Origin: Rahnella woolbedingensis | GTDB lineage: Bacteria > Pseudomonadota > Gammaproteobacteria > Enterobacterales > Enterobacteriaceae | Length of the DNA: 64,000 bases | Direction of reading: 5' to 3' | Assembly (NCBI RefSeq): GCF_003602095.1 | Contig: NZ_RAHH01000006.1 | Location: forward strand, 124,001 to 188,000 | Shown here: in pieces, positions 53,617 through 62,278 of the stretch | Position numbering within the stretch: the stretch's first letter is position 1 | Layout: every line of letters starts with the position of its first letter | Made by a program: the position numbers and the translations under genes | Notes under the pieces: generated by a model | What the model saw: only the letters and a program-made list of their open reading frames with translations | What the model was told of the DNA's origin: nothing | Databases searched by the model: none

Positions 53617-54315
53617 TTAGCGGCAAAACCCAAACCAGCGCATGCCCAGGTGAAAGTGGTTGGCATGTGCTGCGTTATAATCTGGCCCTATAGAGTTTCC
53701 GAAAAACGGGCAGCTTTCTGCAAACAAAGTATGAATATACCGCGCCTCAGTCCCCTTCTGTTGCCATTGTTTTAGTACGGTTAAATGACGGCCATCTGCC
53801 AGCTCAAAACCGGCAATATCAAGTGCTTCAGCAGTCGCATGTTCGCTAAGCCGGGCATCGGGTTTATTATAAACATTCCGACAGGCATAACTGCCCAGAT
53901 GGTCAATTTTCAGCAGCCGTGAACCTAATTCCTGCGATGCTAAAGGCTTCGCCACCTGCGTGACAAACATCGCACTGCTCAGGGCAAGACGACAACTCGC
54001 CAGATAACTCGAACTCAGGGTAACCTCACCAAATCCGCGGACCCTCACAGGATCAATCAGCGGACACTTACCTCCTGTATCGTCTGCAGTGCTGAACTGG
54101 ATCGCACCCTCTTTTTGAGCACGCTCGAGCGCCGCCAGGCATTCGTGTGGATTATTATCTAGCTGCCTTAATTTGTAGCGGGTTATTAAATTCGGCGGGT
54201 CTGTAATAGCCAGCGGTGTGAAAGGATTATATTCAGAGGGTACATAACGACTTATCCACGGACCGCCGAAATAAACTGCCACTAATATCAAAATGAGACT
54301 TACCCAGTATCGCAT
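53617..54315 (-). CDS. Extensin-like C-terminal family protein with LAS metallopeptidase motifs
   Basis: 232 aa. An N-terminal membrane anchor or signal (YWVSLILILVAVYFGGPW) is followed by an extensin-like C domain. SEHATAEALDI (His159, Asp166) and HANHFHLGM (His220, His222) fit the SxHxxxxAxD...HxH pattern of LAS zinc peptidases such as VanY and MepA. Six cysteines (60, 84, 108, 145, 202, 231) suggest disulfides in the periplasm. A peptidoglycan-linked role is likely but unproven. Convergent with the M20 gene, 12 bp apart. Confidence 0.85.
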   Translation of the reverse strand: MRYWVSLILILVAVYFGGPWISRYVPSEYNPFTPLAITDPPNLITRYKLRQLDNNPHECLAALERAQKEGAIQFSTADDTGGKCPLIDPVRVRGFGEVTLSSSYLASCRLALSSAMFVTQVAKPLASQELGSRLLKIDHLGSYACRNVYNKPDARLSEHATAEALDIAGFELADGRHLTVLKQWQQKGTEARYIHTLFAESCPFFGNSIGPDYNAAHANHFHLGMRWFGFCR

Positions 54316-54469
54316 AATGCTCCTTACACGGTTGTGCCGCAGCAGTCCCTTGATTTTTCGGGAGTAATATCCTGAGTATAGTGCCTGAGTAAATAAGAGT
54401 CTGACGGGGTTACAAGTCGGGCAATAAACTTACGAAAATTTGACATAAATCGACATTGAGTTTGTTACT

Positions 54470-54580
54470 TTTATTACCGAAGACGAAGTTTCTTCTCCTG
54501 TGTCCACTGTGAACTGTCCTTCATAGTGTGTAAGACCCTCGCAATACCCCTTTCAGCCCGCCCCGAGCGGGCTTTTTTTT
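54470..54580 (+). ncRNA. Candidate small RNA with strong terminator
   Basis: A Rho-independent terminator (stem AGCCCGC/GCGGGCT at 54555-54573, eight T after) sits on the + strand with no + strand gene upstream: the neighbour is the divergent extensin-like gene. A -35-like TTGACA at 54440-54445 with a weak -10 near 54463 would give an RNA of about 105 nt. It contains AAGACCCTCGC just before the terminator, an 11-base string I recall from the RyhB core, but the rest does not resemble RyhB. It is a candidate only. Confidence 0.45.
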
Positions 54581-54659
54581 ATCTAACATCTGTTAGCGCA
54601 ACACGACACTTCTCGCCCAGTTATTCGACCCGCTTAACATCTGGATGACGTTCACTGGC

Positions 54660-55340
54660 AGCCTCATGAACTGTTCATTGTCCACGTTGTCAGTCTGCTC
54701 CGATTTAACATCATGAACACAACCCTAACGGCAGTGACAGGTTTCGCTGCTGGGACAGCCACCGCGTATTTTTACTCACCTATACCTATGATGCGTGTAA
54801 GCCGTGTGTCAAAGAGAAAATCACCGAAATGGCCTTGTACGGTGCCGGTGTCCAGGATACTGCAAGGACGCTCAAAATCAGCATTAATAGCGTCATTCGC
54901 ACTTTATAAAACTCGCGCCGAAGCGAATAACATCATCTCCGGTTACCCATGCTGATGTAGCTTTTATCTATGAACTCGATGAGCAATGGGGCTTTGTCGG
55001 CAGTAAAGCCTGCCAGCACTGGCTCTGGTATGCATACAATACCAAGACGAGTGTGCTGGCATATACGTTAGGATCGCCCACTGCTGCCTCTGCTCACACC
55101 GTTTAATATTGGCATGATAACCAGCGATGGCTGGGAGAGTTATCGCAGATAAGCGTCGAAGGATAAACATCTGACCTGTATAATCTTCACTCAACGCATA
55201 GAGCGCAACTACCTGACGCTGAGAACAAGGATCAAGCTTCTTGCCCGCCGGACCATCTGCTTCTCACACTGTGTTGAGCTGCATGAAAAAGTCATCGAAA
55301 CCTTCATTGAAAAATACATGCTTTACTAATTGGAATCACC
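54660..55340 (+). mobile_element. Degenerate IS1-family element (insA/insB remnants)
   Basis: Translating across frames gives IS1 InsA (CPRCQSAPI...RFRCWDSHRVFLLTYTYDACKPC, then KEKITEMALYGAG and DTARTLKISINSVIRTL) followed by InsB pieces (FIYELDEQWGFVGSKA; QRIERNYLTLRTRIKLLARRT; VELHEKVIETFIEKYMLY, stop at 55327). Stops and frameshifts break both. TTGGAATCACC at 55330-55340 looks like a worn right terminal repeat; no matching left end was found. The element is dead. Confidence 0.82.
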
Positions 55341-55625
55341 ACTCATTTTTATGTGTAGCCAATTGATTTAGTTTGTTGTTTAAATTGGCCAGTGGTTATC
55401 TCATTGTTATTCATGTTGTTAGTTTCCATTACTTTGCTGTTTTTATTTTAACGAATAACCTATTTTCTTTGTCCTATTTCCAAACGGTAGCGACATTAAT
55501 ATCCTGTTTAGCAGCATAACGGACTGTGCTATGCCTGTTATTGTCTACTGCACAACACCAGCAGTCTGTTGTTATAGGCGGCGGGGGTTAAAAAAGATTA
55601 TTTACGTCTAAGGATTTTGAACACC
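55341..55625. other. Spacer before the Ig-repeat gene
   Basis: 285 bp of AT-rich DNA with no gene. It ends with AAGGA 11 bases before the ATG of the next gene and should contain its promoter. Confidence 0.45.
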
Positions 55626-58052
55626 ATGGCTAATAAAAAAGATAATGAAGCGACTACGAGCACATCAGTGGGAAAAGATTACGATACCTACACACATATT
55701 GACGGTATCACCGATTCTAACGGCAACTCGCAAGGCCCAGTGTTAAATAATGGCTATACCGACGATTTGCAACCGACCCTTACAGGGTTCCTTCCAGGTG
55801 GCGAAGGCGAGTCGTTGCGTGTCTACCTGAATGGCAATGTCATTGGTTACGCTGAAGTAGGGGACAATGCCAACTGGAGCTTCACACCGACCACACCGCT
55901 CGAGCCGGGCAAGACCTATGATTTCCAAGTGTTCTTGCTAGATCCGGCAAATGATAACTCACTTTGGCCATCCAATATCTACACCATTCATACCACTGCT
56001 CTGGATCAGGATGTGGTCCCAACGGCTCCGACAATCATTAATGTCATTGATGACGAGGGTAGCCAGAAAGGAAACGTCGCTCAGGGTGGTAAAACAGATG
56101 ACAGCCAGCCCGAAGTTTCCGGTAAGGCTGATGCGCATAGCGTCGTCACAGTCTCTGTTACTTCCCCGAAAGGCATCACTACTGTATTAGGCAGTGTGGT
56201 TACCGACGACAATGGACACTGGAGCTATCAGCTTGATGGTGCTCAAAGCATCACCAGCACCTTCGGTAAATGGACATTCTCAGCGGTTGCGTCAAATGAG
56301 GTTGGCAATAGTGATGCCAGCAATAAATACAGTGTTGAAAGCGTTGCTCACAATGCAGATGATTTCACGCCACCGGATGCCCCTCTTATTGACAGCTTCA
56401 CGGATAATGTAGGTGTTCATAAAGGTAATTTCGCGAGCGGCCATGTTGCTGATGACACCACTCCAACGTTAAACGGACATGCCGAAGCTGATTCGGTTGT
56501 GAAAATTTATGAAGGCAGCACTCTTGTTGGCTCAACCACAGCAAATGTCGATGGCGTCTGGAGCTTCACTCCAACAGTGAGCACTGACGGCAAGCACACT
56601 TACACTGCGACGGCGACAGACCCGGCAGGCAATATCAGTGCAAAATCTCAGAGCTTCGTGGTTGATGTTGACACAACTACCGAACGTCCTGTTATTACTG
56701 ATTTCTTAGACGATTCAGGCGTAACACAGGGTACGTTCCACAGCGGCGATCGCAGTGATGACCTCACACCAACATTCCACGGTACCGCAGAGGCCAACAG
56801 TCTTATCCATTTATGGGCCTACGGTCCGGGCTGGGTAAAACACGACATGGGTACAACCAGAGCTGATGATAATGGTCACTGGACGAAGACGCCGACGTTC
56901 TCCAGCACGACTCGAACAGGTAATTGGACTTTCTACGCGACAGCCGTTGACACAGCAGGTAACTATAGCAGCCAAAGCTCCAAATTCGTGCTTGTCCATG
57001 TGGGAACGAATGGAGAGGATACGACGCCACCGGATGTGCCGACTATCAATGCTGTTCATGATGGTGCGACAGTCTTTGATAGTGGCGTCTTCACTCAGGA
57101 CAAAACACCGACCCTGGACGGCCAGGCAGAAGCCAACAGTATTGTTAAAATTTACGATGGTATTACCGTTATGGGTTCTGTTGCCGCAGATGGCAATGGA
57201 AACTGGAGCTTCACACCTGCTGCTCTTGATGATGGTGCACACACCTTTATCGCGACCGCAACGGATGCGTCCGGCAACACCAGTGGTAAGACACCCGGCT
57301 TTGTCATAAATGTCGATACTCACAATGATGTGCCGGTTGTTATTGGTTTGCAGGATAACGACGGAACGTACACTGGCCTGGTAAAAAACGGTGGTACGAC
57401 GGATATCTCTCATATCAGCACCTTGACGGGTACTGCAGAGGCAGACAGTATTGTCCACTTCTTACGCCGCGGCCCACGGCAGAATACCAGCTACAGTGTG
57501 CAGGCCGATCATGATGGTCACTGGACGCTGCCACTAGTATTACCTTGGCAGGGTAAGTACACCTACATTGTCTGGTCTGTCGATCAAGCGGGCAATACGA
57601 GTAGTGGCTCAGCAAGTTATAGCGTTAAACATGTCGCCGCTAACCAGGACAGCACCGGGCATGTTGATACTGTAAGTCTGGAGCATGCGGATGTGAGTGC
57701 TGTGCATGCCCTGACAGTGGCGACGTTGAATGACGCTCAGGAACAGACGCTGACACAGCATTCGCAGGTCGACCTGCACAATGGCGCTCAGGATACACTC
57801 GTACTGACCCTGAACGATATTCTGAACCACGTGCAGGACAATCTCTTCACGCAGGACGGTAAGTCCCAGTTGGCTGTCACTGGCGATAAAGGTGATGTGG
57901 TTGAGCTGAAAGTGGAAGATATTGCTCACGCTGAATGGCAGGATACCGGTGCAGTAACAGCAGGCGGCGTTCAGTATGAAGTGTATCAGCACACCGGCAG
58001 TGATGTTGAGCTGCTGGTTCAGCATGGTCTGGAGTTACATCAGGTTTCATAA
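55626..58052 (+). CDS. Bacterial Ig-like repeat protein, short BapA-type adhesin-like
   Basis: 808 aa. About six Ig-like repeats of 95-115 residues from residue 25 on, with repeated motifs such as DDTTPTLNGHAEADSVVKIY, GVWSFTP and HTYTATATDPAGN. The C-terminal 120 residues (LTLNDILNHVQDNLFTQDGKSQLAVTGDKGDVVEL...GGVQYEVYQH) look like the end of large BapA-like, type I-secreted Ig proteins. There is no N-terminal signal peptide, which agrees with type I secretion, but no exporter genes are nearby. It is far shorter than most relatives (thousands of residues). ATG 55626 is used; an upstream TTG has no better support. It follows an IS1 remnant, so transfer or internal repeat loss is plausible. 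Confidence 0.85.
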   Translation: MANKKDNEATTSTSVGKDYDTYTHIDGITDSNGNSQGPVLNNGYTDDLQPTLTGFLPGGEGESLRVYLNGNVIGYAEVGDNANWSFTPTTPLEPGKTYDFQVFLLDPANDNSLWPSNIYTIHTTALDQDVVPTAPTIINVIDDEGSQKGNVAQGGKTDDSQPEVSGKADAHSVVTVSVTSPKGITTVLGSVVTDDNGHWSYQLDGAQSITSTFGKWTFSAVASNEVGNSDASNKYSVESVAHNADDFTPPDAPLIDSFTDNVGVHKGNFASGHVADDTTPTLNGHAEADSVVKIYEGSTLVGSTTANVDGVWSFTPTVSTDGKHTYTATATDPAGNISAKSQSFVVDVDTTTERPVITDFLDDSGVTQGTFHSGDRSDDLTPTFHGTAEANSLIHLWAYGPGWVKHDMGTTRADDNGHWTKTPTFSSTTRTGNWTFYATAVDTAGNYSSQSSKFVLVHVGTNGEDTTPPDVPTINAVHDGATVFDSGVFTQDKTPTLDGQAEANSIVKIYDGITVMGSVAADGNGNWSFTPAALDDGAHTFIATATDASGNTSGKTPGFVINVDTHNDVPVVIGLQDNDGTYTGLVKNGGTTDISHISTLTGTAEADSIVHFLRRGPRQNTSYSVQADHDGHWTLPLVLPWQGKYTYIVWSVDQAGNTSSGSASYSVKHVAANQDSTGHVDTVSLEHADVSAVHALTVATLNDAQEQTLTQHSQVDLHNGAQDTLVLTLNDILNHVQDNLFTQDGKSQLAVTGDKGDVVELKVEDIAHAEWQDTGAVTAGGVQYEVYQHTGSDVELLVQHGLELHQVS

Positions 58053-58077
58053 CTTCTAACCTGTTTTTACCTTAAGC

Positions 58078-58106
58078 AATCCCTGGCTTCGGCCGGGGAT
58101 TTTTTC
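58078..58106 (+). terminator. Terminator after the Ig-repeat gene
   Basis: Stem 58078-58087 with 58092-58101, loop TTCG, one T-G pair, then six T. Confidence 0.88.
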
Positions 58107-58340
58107 ATATGCGGTAGAGCGTGATTTGCCAATCTTTGTCTGGTGGCCAAACTCAGTAAACCACTTCGCCGGTTGCGTAGGTGGCGATAGCTGCTTTCGC
58201 ATAGTGTATTGTCCGGTACATCTGCTAAGGGATTAGGTGCAGGATGAGCTAGAAAGGCGCGAACATTGTAACCTTGAAGGTAAGTGAAAATAACCTAAGT
58301 GATTGTTTTTACTATAAGTGGTTGATTTGAAAAAAGGGCA
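58107..58340. other. Spacer between Ig-repeat gene and sdsR
   Basis: No gene recognised. In E. coli a long antisense RNA (SraC/RyeA) starts opposite sdsR; its promoter would fall near here on the + strand, but I cannot define it. Confidence 0.4.
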
Positions 58341-58439
58341 AAAAAAAGACCGAATACGATTCCTATATTCGGTCTAGGGAAATGGCTCTTGGGAGAGAGC
58401 CGTGCGCTAAAAGTTGGCATTAATGCAGGCGGTTAAGCC
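58341..58439 (-). ncRNA. sdsR: Small RNA SdsR (RyeB)
   Basis: About 99 nt on the minus strand. From CTGCATTAATGCCAACTTTT to CTCCCAAGAGCCATTTCCCT it is practically identical to E. coli SdsR as I recall it, and it ends in the same terminator hairpin (58347-58375) with a paired substitution and seven U. A SigmaS-like -10, CTACTCT, lies at 58451-58457. SdsR is a SigmaS-dependent Hfq-bound RNA that represses outer-membrane protein, mutS and other mRNAs. Its place next to yebY is conserved. Confidence 0.95.
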
Positions 58440-58585
58440 GTACAACTTAAAGAGTAGACGACAGATGACTAATTTCCACCCAGTTTGAAACATAGTGATA
58501 ATAACAATGATGTATTATTTTCATTGTGTGACAACATACGCAAAACATGGGATTAACATCAGTCGTTTACTGGCGGCACGGCGCT

Positions 58586-58921
58586 TCAGCAGAGCGATTC
58601 AGCTTTGGCGATAAAAGGAGCCAGACTCATTTTTTGTCCGGGATTCTGCGGGTCATCCAGCCAGATTTTCTCCAACGGGACAGCCTGAACCTGGTGGTTT
58701 TTGACCTGCTCTCTGGCCACGTCATTCAGAGGATATTGCGCCAGCGTGCTGTCATTTATCACGTACAGCGCTTTGCCCGGACGGCATTGCAGCATGACCT
58801 CTTCGCGGGTGAATGCCCAGGCCTTGCCGTATTGCAGACGGCTGATAGTCTCCAGTTGCGGTGCGGCAAAACTGCTGGCAGACAAGGTCAGCAGCACACA
58901 GGCAAGCAGTGTTTTCCTCAT
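58586..58921 (-). CDS. yebY: YebY family secreted protein
   Basis: 111 aa with a Sec signal (cleavage at SFA|APQ). The core [22 protein letters not shown] and PLND...[16 protein letters not shown] matches E. coli YebY (DUF2511). Two cysteines may form a disulfide. It is third in the yobA-yebZ-yebY unit, which E. coli work links to periplasmic copper handling. GAGGAAA precedes the ATG. Confidence 0.92.
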   Translation of the reverse strand: MRKTLLACVLLTLSASSFAAPQLETISRLQYGKAWAFTREEVMLQCRPGKALYVINDSTLAQYPLNDVAREQVKNHQVQAVPLEKIWLDDPQNPGQKMSLAPFIAKAESLC

Positions 58922-58971
58922 GATTTTTCCTCGATGATATTAAATTCTTTGTAATCTTCAGATGACCATTT

Positions 58972-59856
58972 TCAACGCGGGGCAAGTGTCGCGAACCAGC
59001 TCACCAGCAGTAAAACGCCGAGCGCCAGCCCCCATTCAAGCCAGGTCATGGCGATAAAACGACTCTGCGCCCGCTCGGGATCTTTGCCCATCAGCGGCAC
59101 CAGCCGGTAACGGTTATAAACTGCCACTGCCGCCATCATCCCGACCAGTATCACTTTGGCCACCAGCAGGCTCTGATACCGTGACGTCATATCGGTTGGC
59201 CACCGCTGCAAGATAATGGCGGTATTTATAATACCGGTGATCATCACCAGACCCACAGCAAAATGCCCCCAAACGGAAAAGCGGATCAGCGTAACAATCG
59301 CATAAGGCCTTGCCGATAGCTGTCGGGTATACATCATGCAGGTCAGCAAAGGCAGTAAAGACCCGAACCAGTAAGCTGCGCTGAGCAGATGTACTACGTG
59401 ATTGCTTCGCTGGACCAGCCCAATGAAGCCCTGATGCATCGCGGCATGGCCAATCAGTGCCTGAGTTACCAGTAAACCCAGCGAGCAAAGAAACAGCAGA
59501 ACATTGCGTCCGGGCAGCCATTCCATTAACAGAACCAGCAATAGCACGGCCGTCAGCAATAAGTGCCAGCTCCACACTTCGCCAAATGCAGTGGTTAGTA
59601 CCAGTATCCAGACATTGATGTTAAGGATATCGTCCCAGCCGTTGCCCATCAGAGCCGCCTGTAAAGCCAGCATACCGATGGAAGTCATCGCGGCGAGAAG
59701 TCCGGACCAGACCAGCAGCGTCTGATTTTTACGCTGTAAAATGGCTGAAAATCCCTCAGGCGCCAGCAAAGAGCAAAATACGCTCAGTCCGAAAATTTGC
59801 ATCAATGACGCAAAATGCAGAAACCGGCACAGGACGAACAGTGCTGTGAGACTCAT
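58972..59856 (-). CDS. yebZ: CopD family inner-membrane copper-resistance protein YebZ
   Basis: 294 aa with about eight hydrophobic segments, PcoD/CopD family. LLTQALIGHAAMHQG..NHVVHLLSAAYWFGSLLPL carries conserved His residues, and WGHFAVGLVMITGIINT is typical. It probably moves copper into the cytoplasm together with the CopC-like YobA, which lies 3 bp upstream. Confidence 0.92.
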   Translation of the reverse strand: MSLTALFVLCRFLHFASLMQIFGLSVFCSLLAPEGFSAILQRKNQTLLVWSGLLAAMTSIGMLALQAALMGNGWDDILNINVWILVLTTAFGEVWSWHLLLTAVLLLVLLMEWLPGRNVLLFLCSLGLLVTQALIGHAAMHQGFIGLVQRSNHVVHLLSAAYWFGSLLPLLTCMMYTRQLSARPYAIVTLIRFSVWGHFAVGLVMITGIINTAIILQRWPTDMTSRYQSLLVAKVILVGMMAAVAVYNRYRLVPLMGKDPERAQSRFIAMTWLEWGLALGVLLLVSWFATLAPR

Positions 59857-59859
59857 GGC

Positions 59860-60243
59860 TTATTTGACGGTGAAGCTGTACTGACCGTGAGTTTTATGAC
59901 CATCAACGGAAACGACATTCCACGTCACGACATATTTCCCGGCGGCAAGCGCATCGGTCAGCGGTAGCACCGCCTGTGTATTGTCGTTCGCAGCCAGTGC
60001 CATTTTGCCGGTTTTCACGGTTTTTTGGCTGGCGTCTGTCAGAGTGACTTTACTGAAGTTTGGCTCGATACCTTCACTGAAACCCAGAGATAATTCGGTC
60101 GGGCTGGCTGACAGAACCGCATCCGCCGCAGGGGTTTCCGTTTTGAGGTGAGCATGAGCAGAAGCCTGCTGTGAGATAAATCCGCTCAGCAATACGGCGG
60201 AGACTGCCAGGGCACGGCAAAGAGAAGTGGTTTTATTGAACAC
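59860..60243 (-). CDS. yobA: CopC-domain periplasmic copper-binding protein YobA
   Basis: 127 aa. GTG start at 60243 with AAGGAA in front, then a signal peptide ending at ASA|HAHL. Mature HAHLKTETPAAD begins with the N-terminal His of the CopC copper site; the second His is in VVSVDGHKTHGQYSF. A longer frame would run into the neighbouring IS element and is rejected. The IS terminus lies 95 bp upstream, so the native promoter may be displaced. Confidence 0.92.
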   Translation of the reverse strand: MFNKTTSLCRALAVSAVLLSGFISQQASAHAHLKTETPAADAVLSASPTELSLGFSEGIEPNFSKVTLTDASQKTVKTGKMALAANDNTQAVLPLTDALAAGKYVVTWNVVSVDGHKTHGQYSFTVK

Positions 60244-60337
60244 GATAATTTCCTTGGCTTGCTTGATGATGAATTTATAACGCCGACACTTTAGCGCAAT
60301 CCGCCACAAAACGATTGCCAAAAAGCCATAAAAATCT

Positions 60338-61527
60338 ATGGTCACCCCCGTGTCAGGTTCATCCGCAGGTCGCTGTGCCGTTCATGTCATCAATAATCTG
60401 TCGTCGCAAAACCAGAAAGTCACTACGTAACACCTAAGAGCTAACAGTTCGTCCCTGTTGGCTCTTTTTATTGGGTGAAAACTGTGCGATGGGTTGTCAC
60501 CGACCAGGCTATTCGGGCCAGTTTGTTGGCCAGCCCGCAGGCCACTACGTTCGAGTGATGCCGCAAGAGCTGCGCCTTCACCCAGTCAGCCAGCCGCCCC
60601 TGATTATGTTCAAGTCGTTGCATAAAAGCACGGGCGCATTGCACCAGAAGGCGTCGCAGATTTTTATCCCCATGCTTACTGATGCCCATTAGCGTACTTT
60701 TTCCGCCAGTGCTGTACTGACGTGGGACTAACCCCGTCGATGCAGCAAAGTCCCGACTGCTGGCATAACTTTTTCCATCGCCAAACTTCGTGGCTAAAAG
60801 GCTTGCCGTGATAAGTCCAACGCCAGGAATAGTCAGCAGGCGCTGCGCGGTATCGTCATCCGTCATGTGGTTTTTTAACTCTTGTTCGAGCTCTTCAATC
60901 TGTTCAGTGAGGTAGGCGTAATGCTGATGGAGTCGCATAAGTAATCGCGCTAAATAAGGCGGCAGTTCGTGCTCTTCAAGCACCGCGGCAAGACGCCTGA
61001 TAACCGCGATGCCGCGCGGCATGCTAATGCCAAAGGAAAGCGTGCATCTGGTTGGTGGTTTTAACGCGGTCTCTGACGAGCGCGTCACGGACGCGATGTA
61101 GGGCTGACATAGCCTGCTGGTCTTCGGTTCGCGGAGTCACGAAGCGCATAGAAGGTCGTGATGCGGCTTCGCAGATAGCCTCGGCATCAATGAAATCGTT
61201 CTTGTTGCTTTTAACAAAGGGGCGGACAAACTGAGGAGAGATGAGTTTCACGTGATGCCCGAACTGGCTGATGTGCCGAGCCATAAAATGAGCACCCGCA
61301 CATGACTCCATCACAACGGTAGAAGCGGCACAAGTAGAGAGAAAGGCGGTTAACGGGTTGCGGGAAAACTTCTTACGTAGCAATGCATTATCATTTTATC
61401 CTGAGCGTGGACATGGAACGAATGCTTGCCGAGGTCAATACCGATGAGCGTAACGTTTTGCATGATGATCCCCTTCAGAAAGAAAAACACCCTGTCAGCG
61501 TACCGCTCACAGGGTGGGGGTGACCAT
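60338..61527. mobile_element. IS110-family insertion element (IS1111-like), about 1.19 kb
   Basis: A 12-bp inverted repeat, ATGGTCACCCCC at 60338-60349 and its complement at 61516-61527, encloses an IS110-type transposase. Near-terminal short repeats of this kind are typical for the IS1111 subgroup of IS110. True ends may lie a few bases further out. It separates yobA from ftnA. Confidence 0.78.
60468..61463 (-). pseudogene. IS110-family transposase, broken by two frameshifts
   Basis: Three consecutive frames together give one DEDD transposase: MQNVTLIGIDLGKHSFHVH (start ATG 61463), then KKFSRNPLTAFLSTCAASTVVMESCAGAHFMA...SNKNDFIDAEAICEA, then FGISMPRGIAVIRRL...TIPGVGLITASLLATKFGD...STGLVPRQYSTGGKS. 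The first frame break lies near 61383-61405 and the second near 61035-61050, where AFL runs straight into FGIS as if about eight bases were lost. The active Asp and Glu residues remain, but the product cannot be made as one chain. Confidence 0.88.
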
Positions 61528-61533
61528 CTTATT

Positions 61534-61564
61534 AAACGCAGAGGCCTGAGCACTCTGCGTTTTT
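61534..61564. terminator. Hairpin downstream of ftnA
   Basis: Stem AAACGCAGAG/CTCTGCGTTT (61534-61562), 9-base loop, T-run of five on the + side and T-rich on the minus side. A likely ftnA terminator, just outside the IS element. Confidence 0.55.
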
Positions 61565-61586
61565 GTGGGCCTGCTCAGCAGTTAAA

Positions 61587-62093
61587 TTAAACTGCCGGAG
61601 CCTGTCCAACCATGTTCTTCAGGTCTTTATCAACAAAGAACAGACCATTGCCAGTATTGCTGACCAGCGCCAGTTTATCGAGAACGGATTTGAACAACGT
61701 CTCTTCTTCATGCTGCTCTGAAACGTACCACTGCAGGAAGTTGAAGGATGAGTAATCTTTCAGCGTCATGGACAGATCAGCCAGTTCGTTGATTTTCTGG
61801 GTGATCAGCTGTTCGTGTTCGTAAGTCTGCTTGAACAAATCGGTCAGAGATTCGAAAGAAACCGGGGGAGCGGCAATCGCGCCCAGCAATGGCAGAGCAC
61901 CGGTATCGCTGACATATTTGAACAGGCGATGCATGTGATCCATTTCTTCCATTGAATGCTGTTTCAGGAATGCGGCTGCACCTTCGTAGCCTTTATCGCT
62001 GCACCATGCACTCATCTGCAAATATAAATTAGCAGAATAAAACTCGAGGTTCAGCTGTTCATTAAGCTGATCGATCATTTCTTTTTTAAGCAT
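61587..62093 (-). CDS. ftnA: Ferritin FtnA
   Basis: 168 aa non-haem ferritin for iron storage. Ferroxidase-centre residues are in [12 protein letters not shown] (Glu17-type), [13 protein letters not shown] (Glu50/His53-type) and [17 protein letters not shown] 62093 (MLKKEMIDQ) with GGAG in front is chosen; the longer frame adds 43 residues without ferritin match. A strong Fur box lies 167 bp upstream. In E. coli ftnA lies elsewhere on the chromosome. Confidence 0.96.
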   Translation of the reverse strand: MLKKEMIDQLNEQLNLEFYSANLYLQMSAWCSDKGYEGAAAFLKQHSMEEMDHMHRLFKYVSDTGALPLLGAIAAPPVSFESLTDLFKQTYEHEQLITQKINELADLSMTLKDYSSFNFLQWYVSEQHEEETLFKSVLDKLALVSNTGNGLFFVDKDLKNMVGQAPAV

Positions 62094-62259
62094 GGCACGG
62101 CTCCATAAATTAAATTTAGGCAGGTGGGCTGAGTTATTTATCCGTATTATGCCCGCATCAATACAAAATAAACACACCCGATTCACATTAATATTCACCA
62201 CTATAACAAATAAATTCAACACATTGATTTTAATGACTTTAATTTCAAATTAAATATAT

Positions 62260-62278
62260 AACAATGATAATCATTAAC
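62260..62278. promoter_or_regulatory. Fur box upstream of ftnA
   Basis: The 19-bp sequence from AACAATGATAA to ATCATTAAC matches the Fur consensus at 16 of 19 positions. Weaker AATNATTCTTATT-like stretches follow near 62300 and 62367. In E. coli Fur bound upstream activates ftnA by relieving H-NS repression; the AT-rich 62094-62500 region fits that picture. It also holds the divergent holE promoter; no gene is seen. Confidence 0.75.

Noticed and set aside
54476-54580. RyhB homologue
   Set aside because: Only 11 bases agree with the remembered RyhB core and no Fur box is seen, so the feature is kept as an unnamed candidate RNA.
55626-57650. Ig repeats read as a DNA repeat array or CRISPR
   Set aside because: The repeats are about 300 bp, diverged, in frame and protein-coding; no short direct repeats with spacers were seen.
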